DNA of 64,000 bases from Spirochaetota bacterium (GCA_023393015.1 JAEWMY010000016.1:1-64000), one strand, 5' to 3'; positions 53,417 through 62,768 are shown, counted from the stretch's first letter. Numbers and translations: made by a program. Notes: generated by a model not told the origin, from the sequence alone.

Positions 53417-54226
53417 TCAATTGAAACCCTTTCGCCAGGCGGAGGGATTCCCCGGTCCGACCCAGCGATTCAGGGCGAATCCGCCCTTCAGGCTGTAGGT
53501 GATGAATTTCTTCGCCCGACTGACCGCCTCATAGGGCTCGAGCCCGAGGGCGAGCCCCGCGGCGATGGCGGCCGCGGTCGTGCAACCGGCGCCGTGGGTC
53601 CAAGTCGTGTCGACAAGCGCCCCCTCGACCTGGTTAAAGTCCTTCCCGTCGTAAAAGATGTCGATCGCGCTTTGCTGGCCGGGCAGTTTGGAGCCGCCCT
53701 TGATGAATACGTTCCTGGCGCCCCGCTCGCGGATGCGCGTAGCCGCGAGCTTCATCTCGTCTATCGTCGCGGGCGTTTCCATTCCGGCAAGCTGGCCCGC
53801 CTCGAAAAGGTTGGGCGTGGCGACGAGCGCGAGCGGCAGGAGTTTCGTCGCGACGAGTTCGTTGAGCTCGGGATTGAGGGCCTCGCCGGCCCCCTTGCAT
53901 ACCATCACGGGGTCGAGCACGTAGCGCTCCATCTTGAACTCGCTCAGGTATCGGGCGGCGAGATCGACCGCGTAAGAGGAACCGAGCATGCCGGTTTTGA
54001 CGGCGTCAACGCCGACACCTGAGAAGATCGTCTTGAGCTGCGCGTCGAGCGACTCTCGCTCGATCGGGTACACGGAATGCGCCCACTCGCGATCGGGATC
54101 CATCGTGGCTACCAGGGTCACGGCCGCAAGGCCATAGACGCCGTATTCGGCGAAGGTCTTGAGATCCGCCTCGAGGCCCGCGCCTCCCGAGGCGTCGGAA
54201 CCGGCTATTGTTGCTACTTTGTTCAT
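53417..54226 (-). CDS. pdxK: Pyridoxal/pyridoxine kinase, Bacillus-type PdxK
   Basis: 269 aa ribokinase-family enzyme. AGSDASGGAGLEADLKTFAE, VDAVKTGMLG, LDPVMVCKGAGEALNP, TPNLFEAGQLAG and WTHGAGCTTAAA follow the Bacillus/Staphylococcus PdxK pattern (DPVMVCKG, HGAGC) more closely than ThiD. Phosphorylates vitamin B6 vitamers after import. AAGGAGC precedes the ATG. ECF fusion gene follows by 26 bases, which ties the transporter to vitamin B6. Confidence 0.88.
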   Translation of the reverse strand: MNKVATIAGSDASGGAGLEADLKTFAEYGVYGLAAVTLVATMDPDREWAHSVYPIERESLDAQLKTIFSGVGVDAVKTGMLGSSYAVDLAARYLSEFKMERYVLDPVMVCKGAGEALNPELNELVATKLLPLALVATPNLFEAGQLAGMETPATIDEMKLAATRIRERGARNVFIKGGSKLPGQQSAIDIFYDGKDFNQVEGALVDTTWTHGAGCTTAAAIAAGLALGLEPYEAVSRAKKFITYSLKGGFALNRWVGPGNPSAWRKGFN

Positions 54227-54375
54227 GAACGGAGCTCCTTACGACTTGAGTATAATGAATACCCGTGCACGCCTACAAGGGAATACGACCCGTGCCTCAC
54301 GTTTAACTTGACACATAACCGGTATTTTGTCATCCTAAAAGGGTCACAATTTCTGTTTATTGAGGAGAATACGCC
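54227..54375. promoter_or_regulatory. Divergent promoters of pdxK and the S component
   Basis: Minus strand TATACT at 54249-54254 (weak TTGTAG 18 bases upstream). Plus strand TTGACA at 54308-54313, 17 bases, CATCCT. The octamer ACCCGTGC is repeated at 54261 and 54288 between them and may be a shared regulator site. Confidence 0.5.
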
Positions 54376-54993
54376 ATGGAATCAATCCCGGAGAACAAGA
54401 AACTGCAAACCATACGGAAGCTGGTCGTCACCGGCGCCCTCGGAGCCCTCGCGGTCTTCCTCGGTATAACGCGTCTCGGCTTGATCCCGTGGGTCACCGG
54501 GGCCTCGATCACGGTATTGCATATTCCGGCCATCATCGGCGCGATCCTCGAAGGCCCCCTCATCGGGGCCGGAATCGGGGCCATATTCGGAATCTTCAGC
54601 CTCATTCAGGCAAACATCACCCCGGTCGGGATCGACATGGCCTTCCGCAACCCGCTCGTCTCCGTCGTACCCCGGATACTCTTTCCGATCGTGACCTGGG
54701 CGATCTACCGCGCGCTCGGTAAGAACCATAAAGTTCCGGCCGTCTTCGTGGCGTCGATCCTGGGAACCGTCGTACACACGATCCTCGTTCTCGGCGCCCT
54801 CGTTCTGACCAACGGGTCGGGTATCCTCACGGGCAACGTCGAGGGCGTCACCATCTGGGCAGTCGTCGGGGCCATCTTCGTCGCGAACGGCATCCCGGAA
54901 GCGATCGCCGCCGGGCTGTTCGCCTCGCTCGTGGTGGCGGCCCGCCTCGGCGTCTCGTCGAGAAACGGGAAATCCCGCCTTTCGGGGGAATAA
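54376..54993 (+). CDS. ECF transporter substrate-binding (S) component
   Basis: 205 aa with about six membrane helices, of the ECF S family: short cytosolic N-terminus, ITRLGLIPWVTGASITVLHIPAIIGAILEGPLIGAGIGAIFG and later EGVTIWAVVGAIFVANGIPEAIAAGL. The vitamin bound cannot be read from sequence, but divergence from pdxK and the ECF module suggests pyridoxine or related B6 (a PdxU-type role). GAGGAG nine bases before the ATG. An AT-hook to other vitamins cannot be excluded. Confidence 0.85.
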   Translation: MESIPENKKLQTIRKLVVTGALGALAVFLGITRLGLIPWVTGASITVLHIPAIIGAILEGPLIGAGIGAIFGIFSLIQANITPVGIDMAFRNPLVSVVPRILFPIVTWAIYRALGKNHKVPAVFVASILGTVVHTILVLGALVLTNGSGILTGNVEGVTIWAVVGAIFVANGIPEAIAAGLFASLVVAARLGVSSRNGKSRLSGE

Positions 54994-55070
54994 CCCGGCC
55001 GACGCGCGCGCCGGCTATCCCGTCGAGCGCGCGATCGCTCGCGCTCTCGTGACGGTATCTCGCGAGCGCT

Positions 55071-56117
55071 TCATCGCCCGCCGAAGAATATCGACTCGAA
55101 ATACTCGCGATTCCGCGCGAAGGTCGCGTCTTCCACGGAAAGCGTCACGATCACGAGCGAAGAGCCCCCTCGCGGCACGAAGGTCCTGTAACGGGCCGTC
55201 GTAACCCCGCTGACGGGGTCGTACGACCGGTAAAAGAGGCAGGGATACTCCGCGTGCACGAATACCCGCAGGGAGTCGGCGATCATGACGGGAGACGAAT
55301 AGATAACCAACAGTCGGATGAGACCGAAGGCGTCGGATATTCCGGGTTCCGGCCCGGGGCCGGCTACCTCCAGGGGTTCCGCGGCGAGACGCGCGAGGAG
55401 TCCGCCCGCCCCGGAAACGCGATACGATCCGTCCTGGCCGGCCGTCCAGTTGGCGTCGAGCGAAACCGTCAATCCGTCGAGCGGAACCTTTCGAGCGCCG
55501 CCGGACGCGACGATCGCGGTCCCGGCGCCCGCAGGACGCGCGGGCTCGCCGCGGTACGCGTAAAACGCGGGGTCGTTTGTCGACGCGAGAACGCCGACGG
55601 TCACGAGGGTCAACTCGCCGGAGCCCGCGGGCTCGCCGCCCCGTGAAACGCTCCTCAGGCGGGCGATAGGCACCCAGTATTCGAAGACCATGCCGTTCCG
55701 CTCGCCGGCCTCGTACCGGGGCGAGTCGGCGAACCGCGCGCGCGTCTCGAACCACACCTGCAGCCAGAGGGCGACGTCCCCGATCAGAGCTCCCAGGGTT
55801 TCGTCCGCTTTCCCGCGGATAAGGCTCATGGAGCCCGCCTCCACCAGCGACCCGCCGGCCTCGTCGCGAACGTACCAGGTCTCGTTGAGCAGGTATTCCT
55901 CGCCCGAGGAGGGAACCCAACGCCGGATCGCGAGCTCGTTCCCGCCGAGGTAGCACAACCCGAGGTACGCGGGAATCGCGCCGCGCGAGTCGCGGTACAC
56001 TGCGTACGCCCCGGGGACCTCGTCGAGGCCAAGGGCCGATACCGCGCCCTCGCCCGCGCTAAGCGGCATGACGACTACGATAAGGATGATCCCGATCAGG
56101 GTACTAGCACGTTTCAT
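55071..56117 (-). CDS. Secreted protein of unknown function (paralogue of 27247-28323)
   Basis: 348 aa from 56117, which has GGGAGG upstream and a signal peptide (MKRASTLIGIILIVVVMPLSAG). Not recognised by function. Aligns by eye with the protein at 27247-28323: GAYAVYRDSRG near the mature start, LDGLTVSLDANWTAGQDGSYRVSG in the middle, and SVEDATFARNREYFESIFFGGR at the end. The frame extends upstream of 56117 without support for an earlier start. Confidence 0.8.
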   Translation of the reverse strand: MKRASTLIGIILIVVVMPLSAGEGAVSALGLDEVPGAYAVYRDSRGAIPAYLGLCYLGGNELAIRRWVPSSGEEYLLNETWYVRDEAGGSLVEAGSMSLIRGKADETLGALIGDVALWLQVWFETRARFADSPRYEAGERNGMVFEYWVPIARLRSVSRGGEPAGSGELTLVTVGVLASTNDPAFYAYRGEPARPAGAGTAIVASGGARKVPLDGLTVSLDANWTAGQDGSYRVSGAGGLLARLAAEPLEVAGPGPEPGISDAFGLIRLLVIYSSPVMIADSLRVFVHAEYPCLFYRSYDPVSGVTTARYRTFVPRGGSSLVIVTLSVEDATFARNREYFESIFFGGR

Positions 56118-56180
56118 GGGCAGCCTCCCACGCCAACAGGATACTCCCTGAAGGACGCGCGCGCAAGCGAGTTGGTTTGA

Positions 56181-56209
56181 TTGACAGGTCAATAAACGGG
56201 GTTGATACT
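56181..56209 (+). promoter_or_regulatory. Leaderless-type promoter of the 343-aa membrane protein
   Basis: TTGACA, 17 bases, GATACT, then five bases to the ATG at 56215. Confidence 0.75.
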
Positions 56210-56214
56210 GGGGC

Positions 56215-57246
56215 ATGAAATACACGCCAGTATCCGAAATGGAAGAGTCCTTTTCGCTCAGTTTCGCGTCGCCGGTTTTCATCGTTTCGGCCGTCGCGCT
56301 CGCCGCGCTCTGGGCGGCCCTTGCCCGGTACGTGGCCCCCGAATCCGTCGCGGGTCTTCTGGCCATCGCGTCGAAGGCGGCACGACTCGCGCCGTCGGCG
56401 ACGCTCTATTCCGGGGACGTCGCATACGGAACCGTTCTCGTCCTCTACGCCCTTGCCGCGTGCGTCGCGATATATGCGATCCTCGCGCTCGCGCTCGGCA
56501 AGAAGCGAATGCGCGGTGGACCGAAGGGCCTCGTGATCTTCGCGCTCATACTCGCCGTCACCGTTATCCCCGCCGTTTTGGCCTCGTCGCTCCTCACGGA
56601 CAACAGGGGCAAGGAGGCGGGCGGCCTCATGGGAACGATGGTCATGTTCGAGGGATGGATGGCCGTCCTGATCGGGACGCTCGCGCTCGCGGGACCGCCC
56701 CTGTTCGTCGAGACGCTCGCGCGGAGCAAAAAAATCAGGATACGGACGTTCTATACGGTTCTTTCGCTCGGCGCGCTCGGTGTCGCGGGTTGGTACGGCG
56801 TCACGCTCGCGCTGGGCGAGGCGTCCTGGCCGCTTCCCGTTCCCGACTGGGCCGTACTCCTCTCCGGCTTCGCGCTCTTTCTCGCGGCATGGCTCGCGAG
56901 CCGTTTCGCCGGCGGCGGACTCAAGGAGTTCGTCTACCTCCGCCCGGTCCGCTTCGTCTTTCTGCTCGCCTTTCTCGCCCTCAACCTGACGGTCCTTCAC
57001 CACGCGCGCGCGGCGCTGCCCGTAGAGGGTCTCGCGGAAATCGCGCTCGTCGTCCTCTGGTCGGTTCTCGCCTTTTACGGCCTCACCGGCCTCGCAGGCG
57101 ACATCAGCGTCCCGATCGGATCCGAAAGCACGGCAAGCGGGAACGCCACCATCCTGCGCGTCTGGAAGGACGAGGCCGCGTTCAACCTCATGTACTTCTG
57201 GGCCGCCCTCTCGTCGCTCGCGCTCGCGGTCGCCGTACTCGTATAG
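56215..57246 (+). CDS. Polytopic membrane protein of unknown function
   Basis: 343 aa with about nine hydrophobic segments and short loops. I do not recognise a family. Two helix-rich halves, an HHARAAL motif near residue 262 and a charged C-terminal loop (VWKDEAAFNLMYFW). No ribosome site; the promoter is only five bases from the ATG. Ends at the htpG terminator hairpin. Confidence 0.75.
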   Translation: MKYTPVSEMEESFSLSFASPVFIVSAVALAALWAALARYVAPESVAGLLAIASKAARLAPSATLYSGDVAYGTVLVLYALAACVAIYAILALALGKKRMRGGPKGLVIFALILAVTVIPAVLASSLLTDNRGKEAGGLMGTMVMFEGWMAVLIGTLALAGPPLFVETLARSKKIRIRTFYTVLSLGALGVAGWYGVTLALGEASWPLPVPDWAVLLSGFALFLAAWLASRFAGGGLKEFVYLRPVRFVFLLAFLALNLTVLHHARAALPVEGLAEIALVVLWSVLAFYGLTGLAGDISVPIGSESTASGNATILRVWKDEAAFNLMYFWAALSSLALAVAVLV

Positions 57247-57250
57247 GGGT

Positions 57251-57279
57251 AAAAAAGAACGCGCGCCCGGGGGCGCGCG
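57251..57279 (-). terminator. Rho-independent terminator of htpG
   Basis: Eight-base-pair GC stem (57260-57267 with 57272-57279); on the minus strand it is followed by TTCTTTTTT. The same hairpin may end the convergent plus-strand gene, though that side lacks a T run. Confidence 0.85.
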
Positions 57280-57328
57280 CAAGCCTCGAACTTTGCGTAA
57301 CGAGCGAAAGAACGACGATCGAAGCGAA

Positions 57329-59242
57329 TTACTTCGACAAGAGCCTGTTGAGTCGCCGGACGAAATCGGCCGGGTCCTTCACCTCGGAGCCCTCGACGAG
57401 CAGGGCCTGGTCGAGAAGGACCGACGACACGTCGCCTATGAAGGCCTCGTCCTCCGATTCCTGTATCTTCCTCACGAGGGCGTGATCGGCGTTTACCTCG
57501 AGTATCGGCTTGACCTCGGCGAAACCGGTCTGGCCCATCGCCTTCATCATCCGCTCCATCTGGAGCGACGGGTCGTTCTCGTCGACGACGATACACGAAG
57601 GGGAGTCCGCGAGGCGCTTCGAGAGCCTGACGTCCTTTACCCGCTCGCCGAGCGCCTTCTTTATCTTCTCAACCGCGGGCTTGAAGGTCTTTTCCTTCTC
57701 CTCGGCGGCCTTCTTCTCGTCGTCCGAGCTCAACTCCTCGTCCGAGCCCGCGCGGTTCGCCGCCTTGAGCTCGAAATCCTTGTACTTGCCGAGCGAGGGA
57801 ACGACGATGTCGTCGATCTCGTCGCCCATTATCAGGACCTCGAGGCCTTTCGCGCGGTACGCCTCGAGATGCGGGCTCTGCCGGAGGGTCTTCTCGTCGC
57901 CGCCGGTGATGTAGTAGATCGCCTTCTGGTCGGCCTTCATGCGCGAGACGTAGTCGGCGAAGCCGGTCCACTTGTCGCCCACGGTCGCGTCGGTGGTCTT
58001 GAAGCGCACGAGCTCGGCGAGCTCCTCGCGGTGGGCGTAGTCGCCGTAGAGGCCTTCCTTGAGCGGACGGTTGAACTCGCCGACGAACTTCTCGTACTTC
58101 TCCGCGTCGGTGTCGGCCAGCTTCTTGAATTCCCCGAGGAGCTTCTTTACCGACGAGGTCTGTATGCCGGTGAGGATGCGGTTTTGCTGCAGTATCTCTC
58201 GGCTCACGTTGAGCGGGAGGTCCTCGCTGTCGATGACGCCCCGGACGAACCGGAGATACGTCGGCAGGAGCTCCTTGTCGTCGTCGGTGATGAAGACGCG
58301 CTTGACGAAGAGCTTCACGCCCGGCTTGTAGTCGGCGTGGAACATGTCGAAGGGCGCCTTGGCGGGCACGTAGAAAAGCGTCGTGTATTCCTGCGTCCCC
58401 TCGGCCTTCGTGTGCACGTAAAGGAGCGGGTCCTCGCTGTCGTGCGAAAGCGACTTGTAGAAGCTCTTGTAATCCTCTTCCTTGAGGTCGGACTTCGATT
58501 TCTGCCAGATCGCGCTCGCGTCGTTGATCTGCTCGGCCACCGGGGCGGACGACTTCTCCTTGCCCTTGTCGTCGTATTCCTTCTTTTCGTAGTGGAGGTA
58601 GATCGGGAAGGCGATGTGGTCCGAGTAGCGCTTGACGATGTCCTCGATCTTCCAGCGGCTCGCGAATTCCTTGTCGTCGTCGTTGAGGTGCATGATGACG
58701 GCCGTTCCGTGGCCGCCCTCCTCGACGCCTTCGAGGAGCGGGAATGCGGTAGCGTCGGCGCTCTCGAGCTCGTAGGAGCCCTTGCCGTCGCTCGTCCACT
58801 TGAAAACCCCGTCGCTCCCGGCCTTGCGGGTCACCACCTCGATCTTCGAGGCGACCATGAAGGCGGAGTAAAAGCCGACGCCGAACTGACCGATGAGGTT
58901 CGAGTCCTTCTTCGCGTCGTTCGCGAGCTGGTCGAGAAAGGCCTTGGTGCCCGAACGCGCGATGGTCCCGAGGTTCGCGACGATCTCCTCCTCGTTCATG
59001 CCGACGCCCGTGTCGCGCACGGTGAGGGTTTTCTTCGTCTCGTCGAAGGCGATGTCGATGCGCGGGGAAAACCGCACGCCCTTGTACGCCTCGTCGGATA
59101 GGGTCAGGTATTTGAGCTTGTCGAGGGCGTCGGAGGCGTTCGAGACGATCTCCCGGAGGAAGATTTCCTTGTTCGAATAGAGCGAATGGATGATGAGGGT
59201 CAAAAGCTGGTTTACTTCGGTTTGAAACTGGTGTGTCGCCAT
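57329..59242 (-). CDS. htpG: Chaperone HtpG (Hsp90)
   Basis: 637 aa. N-terminal GHKL ATPase: NKEIFLREIVSNASDALDKLKYL, VRDTGVGMNEEE, LIGQFGVGFYSAFMVA; middle domain with the R of the catalytic loop in LNVSREILQQN; C-terminal dimerisation domain. GGGAG ribosome site upstream. Monocistronic with its own terminator. Confidence 0.97.
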   Translation of the reverse strand: MATHQFQTEVNQLLTLIIHSLYSNKEIFLREIVSNASDALDKLKYLTLSDEAYKGVRFSPRIDIAFDETKKTLTVRDTGVGMNEEEIVANLGTIARSGTKAFLDQLANDAKKDSNLIGQFGVGFYSAFMVASKIEVVTRKAGSDGVFKWTSDGKGSYELESADATAFPLLEGVEEGGHGTAVIMHLNDDDKEFASRWKIEDIVKRYSDHIAFPIYLHYEKKEYDDKGKEKSSAPVAEQINDASAIWQKSKSDLKEEDYKSFYKSLSHDSEDPLLYVHTKAEGTQEYTTLFYVPAKAPFDMFHADYKPGVKLFVKRVFITDDDKELLPTYLRFVRGVIDSEDLPLNVSREILQQNRILTGIQTSSVKKLLGEFKKLADTDAEKYEKFVGEFNRPLKEGLYGDYAHREELAELVRFKTTDATVGDKWTGFADYVSRMKADQKAIYYITGGDEKTLRQSPHLEAYRAKGLEVLIMGDEIDDIVVPSLGKYKDFELKAANRAGSDEELSSDDEKKAAEEKEKTFKPAVEKIKKALGERVKDVRLSKRLADSPSCIVVDENDPSLQMERMMKAMGQTGFAEVKPILEVNADHALVRKIQESEDEAFIGDVSSVLLDQALLVEGSEVKDPADFVRRLNRLLSK

Positions 59243-59324
59243 GTCGTTACTGGTCTCCCGATGGATGAATAGGTATGCCTCAAATGTACCGAGATTCCCG
59301 GCGCATCGGCAAGCGCTTTCATGC

Positions 59325-59330
59325 TAGAAT
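59325..59330 (+). promoter_or_regulatory. Extended -10 directly before the omptin-like gene
   Basis: TGCTAGAAT, then six bases to the ATG at 59337. Transcription would begin at the A of the ATG. Confidence 0.55.
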
Positions 59331-59336
59331 GGGTAC

Positions 59337-60350
59337 ATGCCGCGAACTTCTTCCGTCCCTCGCCGGTTTCGCGTCCGGTCAGCGGGCGCGGTTCTTGTCA
59401 CTTTTTTTCTTCTATTGCCCGTTCGGCTGTCCGCCGACGGCGACGGCGCCGCCATAACCGTGTCATCGGCCCTGTCGCGGGGCGCCGTACGCGAACTCGT
59501 ATACGAGGGAAATTCGATACTGAGCGAACTCGTCTGGCCACTGGATTACGCCGTCTCGCTCGGCCTGGACGCGGACGTTCCCCTCCGCTCCGACTTCCGG
59601 CTTCGCGCGTCGCTCTGCGTCGGCATCCCGACTCGGACGGGATCGATGACCGACTCGGACTTCATGAACCTGCCCTCCGGGGACGAGCAAACCCACTATT
59701 CCAGGCACGACGCCTGTCTTCTCCACTCCCTCGGACTCGGCATCGCCCTGTCTCGTCCATGGGAGACGGGGCTTTCGGGGCCCATGACGGGGCGGCGGGT
59801 CACGGTCACGCCGGAGATCGGCGCGCGGTATTCCTCGCGGGCCTGGTCGGCGCGGGACGGGTACCTGCAATACGGCGCGGAGTCGGGCGGCGTCTACGAA
59901 CCCTGGACGCCGGACCTTCCGCGCGTGCCGGTATCGGGAACCGTCATCACCTATCGGCTGACGAGCTTCTCCCTCTCGGCCGGGGTCACCGTCCTCGTTC
60001 CCGTCGCCTCGCGCTGGGCCGTTTCGCTCGCCTTCTCGGGCGGGCCCATACTCTCGGCCACCGGCCTTGACGAGCACCTGCTCCGCTCGCTTGCCTTCGA
60101 GGACACCCTGTCGGGAGGCTGGTTTATCGAACCCGCGCTGGGGCTTTCCTTCGAGACCGGAAAACGGTCCTCGATCGCGCTCGTCGTCTCCTGGGAGAAG
60201 ACGTCCGATCTCCGGGGAGACACGAGGATCTACGAGGACGGCGTCCCCGGCTACGCGACGGTCCCGAACGGGGGCGGAAGCGACTCTTCGGTCGTGTCGG
60301 CGCGCATCGGGTATTCGGTGCGCCTCGGGGAATCCGCCGCGCGGGACTGA
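59337..60350 (+). CDS. Omptin-family outer-membrane protease
   Basis: 337 aa, N-terminal signal peptide, beta-rich. Catalytic residues of omptins line up: GSMTDSDFM (Asp106 and Asp108, as Asp83/Asp85 of OmpT), YSRH (122-124) following it as in OmpT ESRH, and LDEH (Asp245, His247, as Asp210/His212). The N-terminal YEGNSILSELVW matches the omptin block before the first strand. Omptins cut between basic residues in surface-exposed peptides; LPS is required in enterobacteria, so the activity in this organism is uncertain. Leaderless-type start. Confidence 0.85.
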   Translation: MPRTSSVPRRFRVRSAGAVLVTFFLLLPVRLSADGDGAAITVSSALSRGAVRELVYEGNSILSELVWPLDYAVSLGLDADVPLRSDFRLRASLCVGIPTRTGSMTDSDFMNLPSGDEQTHYSRHDACLLHSLGLGIALSRPWETGLSGPMTGRRVTVTPEIGARYSSRAWSARDGYLQYGAESGGVYEPWTPDLPRVPVSGTVITYRLTSFSLSAGVTVLVPVASRWAVSLAFSGGPILSATGLDEHLLRSLAFEDTLSGGWFIEPALGLSFETGKRSSIALVVSWEKTSDLRGDTRIYEDGVPGYATVPNGGGSDSSVVSARIGYSVRLGESAARD

Positions 60351-60374
60351 TCCCGCGGCCGACCCGCGACTTCC

Positions 60375-62768
60375 TTACAGCGGGCTGATTTTGACGAGCC
60401 CGTTACGCCTCAAGGCGGCAAACGTCCCGGGAGAGAGTCGCGCGAGGGACGGACCGTCGGCGGGACCTCCGAGACGGCACGGCTCCGCCGCGTCGAGTAT
60501 CGCGCGCCGCTCCTCCGCTCCGACGTCCATTCGGACTTCATCGCCGAGATTCCACCAGACGAGGCCTTCCGCCCCGCACGCGACGGGACGCGTCGCCGTC
60601 CACCGGTAGTCAGCGTCGGGACGATACGGCTCGCGGGCGGCCTTGTCGCGGATACCTTCGTAGCGGGCGATACATTCCTCGATCAGGCCGCCGCCCACCG
60701 ACGGTTCGGGCATCCGGAACGGGAACCAGGAACGGACGGGGCGGTCGAGACCCTCTCCCGCCATCCAGGCGGCGAGCGCGCGGTCCAACGGGACGGTGTA
60801 CCGTTCCGAGCGGGACGATCCGGCGAAATCGAGGTCGTTGTCGGCGAAGTCGCCGGGGATCTCCACCGGCTCGATATCGCGACAGCCTTCCCGGCGGGCG
60901 TCGCTGCTCCGGGCGCCTGACGGGGATTTCGAATCCGCGCGCGCCTTCCACTCGGCGTACGCCCGCGAATGGCGAGTCAGCACGAATTTGTGCCAGAAGG
61001 CGGAGTCGACGAGACCGGTCGCGAAAAGCTGCCGCATGATCTCGGCTGAGTCGATCACGTCGGCGTCAGTCTCGTTCCAGTAGCCGTACATGAGGTACGC
61101 GTGCACGAGCACGCCGGCCTCCTTGAAGGCGGCGCACGTCGCCACGAGATTCTCGAGATCGATTCCCTTGTCCACGGCCTTGAAGCCGGACGGAGTCGCT
61201 ATCTCGATGCCGCCGGAAACGCCGACGAGTCCGCCGGCCGAAAGATAGCGCGCGAGGTCGCTCGAGAAGGTCTTCTCGAAACGGATGTTTCCCCAAAACG
61301 CGAGGGGATTCCCCGCGAGCGCGTTGCGCTCCGCGAAATCCCGCAGGGCGCGCGGGGGCGCCGCCTCGTCCACGAAGTGTATGCCGCGCGCGCCCTTCGC
61401 CGCCGCTTGTTCGGCGAGGCCCGCGTGCAGGGCCGCGACGTCGACCGGAAGGTAGCCCTTGATGTAGTCGAGCGTCACGTCGCAAAAGGAACACCGGTGC
61501 CAGTAACAACCGTGCGCGAGATAGGCCTTCATCCACGCGCCGTCGGACCAGAGGCGGTGCATGGGGTTCGCGGTATCCGCGAGGCGGGGATAGAGCGAAA
61601 AATCGATGTCGCGGTAATCGGGAACGAGCCGCGCCGTGTATTCGTTCTCGAGGTCCCGGAGCTCCGGCGGGCATTCGACGCGAAGCGGTCGCGCGGGGTT
61701 TTCGGTTGAGTCGGCCAAGTCGGCCAAGTCGGTTGAGTCGGCCGATCCGGCAGCGACACGCACGTCGTCCTCGCCTTGTTCCCCGGCGGCGCCCCACTCG
61801 CGCAGGAACAGAGCCGCGTATCCGCCGTACCCGCGATCGAGGGAAAGATGGTCGATATATGAAAAGAAACGCCCGTTACGGCAGTCGCGCAGCTCCGTAT
61901 TCACGTATCCGCCGCCGACGCTGATGACCGCGCGCGAACCGAAGGTCGCGCGGATGACGCGCGCGAGACAGAGGGCGCCGACGAGACACCCCGGAAATGG
62001 CACCGACACGCAAAAGAGAATTTGCCCGTCGCGCGCGCCGGCGCACGGCGAACCGCCCGGCGCGCCGCCCAACGATTCGCGCAGCGATTCGCACAGCGTC
62101 CCGAAATACGGGCGCATGAAGCGCTCGACAACCGGGCGCTCGAGCGCCGCCTCGACGGCGGAAAAATCCCTGACGCTCGAGGCGATCGACTCCGCGTACC
62201 TGACGAGGGAAAACTCGGGGTCGAAAGCGACGGCGACGAAGTCCGCGATATCCTCGAGCGCGAGCGTCGCGAGGGTTCTCGCGTGATCCGCGGTCGGCTC
62301 CTCGTCGAGCGAGGAAAGGAACCGGTCCATGCGGGCGCCGCGCGGGCCGTCCGGCGAGCGGACAAAGGCGTGACAGAGTTCCCGGTCGCCGCCGCAGAGT
62401 ATCGAAACCAGCGGGTCTATCCACCGAAGCCAGCGATCGGCCGAGGAGACGAACCGCCTGAGCTGGAAGGCGGATTCATCGTCCCCGCCGGCCTCGGCGC
62501 GGACGGCCGCGGAAAGCGCGTCGCCCTCGCACAGGTCGAAGAGACGCTCAAGGCCGGCGCGAGAGAAAAACGCGCGGAAAAAACCGTTGGCGGCGTCGAT
62601 CCAGCGGACCGCGAGCGGCGCAGGAGGTTTCGCGGCGGGAGCACCGGGCGAGGGCGCGATTCCGTCGGCGGCGATCGCGCGGAAAAAGGCCGACAGATAC
62701 GCCCCCGACGGATACGGGGCGTTAAGTTGAACGAGCGGCGGCTGGATGACGACGACGGATTCGATCAT
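60375..62768 (-). CDS. Radical SAM protein with cobalamin-binding-like N-terminal domain
   Basis: 797 aa. Residues about 180-325 resemble a B12-binding Rossmann domain (VSVPFPGCLVGALCLARVIRATFGSRAVISVGGGYVN); residues about 385-640 form a radical SAM barrel with cluster motif C421-x4-C426-x2-C429 in HGCYWHRCSFCDVTLDYIKGY. It has an insertion of repeated AD/ST residues near 342-354 from a 9-bp repeat. Related proteins modify lipids, peptides or cofactors; the substrate is unknown. Divergent to mlaE. Confidence 0.85.
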   Translation of the reverse strand: MIESVVVIQPPLVQLNAPYPSGAYLSAFFRAIAADGIAPSPGAPAAKPPAPLAVRWIDAANGFFRAFFSRAGLERLFDLCEGDALSAAVRAEAGGDDESAFQLRRFVSSADRWLRWIDPLVSILCGGDRELCHAFVRSPDGPRGARMDRFLSSLDEEPTADHARTLATLALEDIADFVAVAFDPEFSLVRYAESIASSVRDFSAVEAALERPVVERFMRPYFGTLCESLRESLGGAPGGSPCAGARDGQILFCVSVPFPGCLVGALCLARVIRATFGSRAVISVGGGYVNTELRDCRNGRFFSYIDHLSLDRGYGGYAALFLREWGAAGEQGEDDVRVAAGSADSTDLADLADSTENPARPLRVECPPELRDLENEYTARLVPDYRDIDFSLYPRLADTANPMHRLWSDGAWMKAYLAHGCYWHRCSFCDVTLDYIKGYLPVDVAALHAGLAEQAAAKGARGIHFVDEAAPPRALRDFAERNALAGNPLAFWGNIRFEKTFSSDLARYLSAGGLVGVSGGIEIATPSGFKAVDKGIDLENLVATCAAFKEAGVLVHAYLMYGYWNETDADVIDSAEIMRQLFATGLVDSAFWHKFVLTRHSRAYAEWKARADSKSPSGARSSDARREGCRDIEPVEIPGDFADNDLDFAGSSRSERYTVPLDRALAAWMAGEGLDRPVRSWFPFRMPEPSVGGGLIEECIARYEGIRDKAAREPYRPDADYRWTATRPVACGAEGLVWWNLGDEVRMDVGAEERRAILDAAEPCRLGGPADGPSLARLSPGTFAALRRNGLVKISPL

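Noticed and set aside
54227..54375. Known vitamin riboswitch upstream of the S component or pdxK
   Set aside because: No TPP or other conserved aptamer core could be found; only promoter elements and a short direct repeat.
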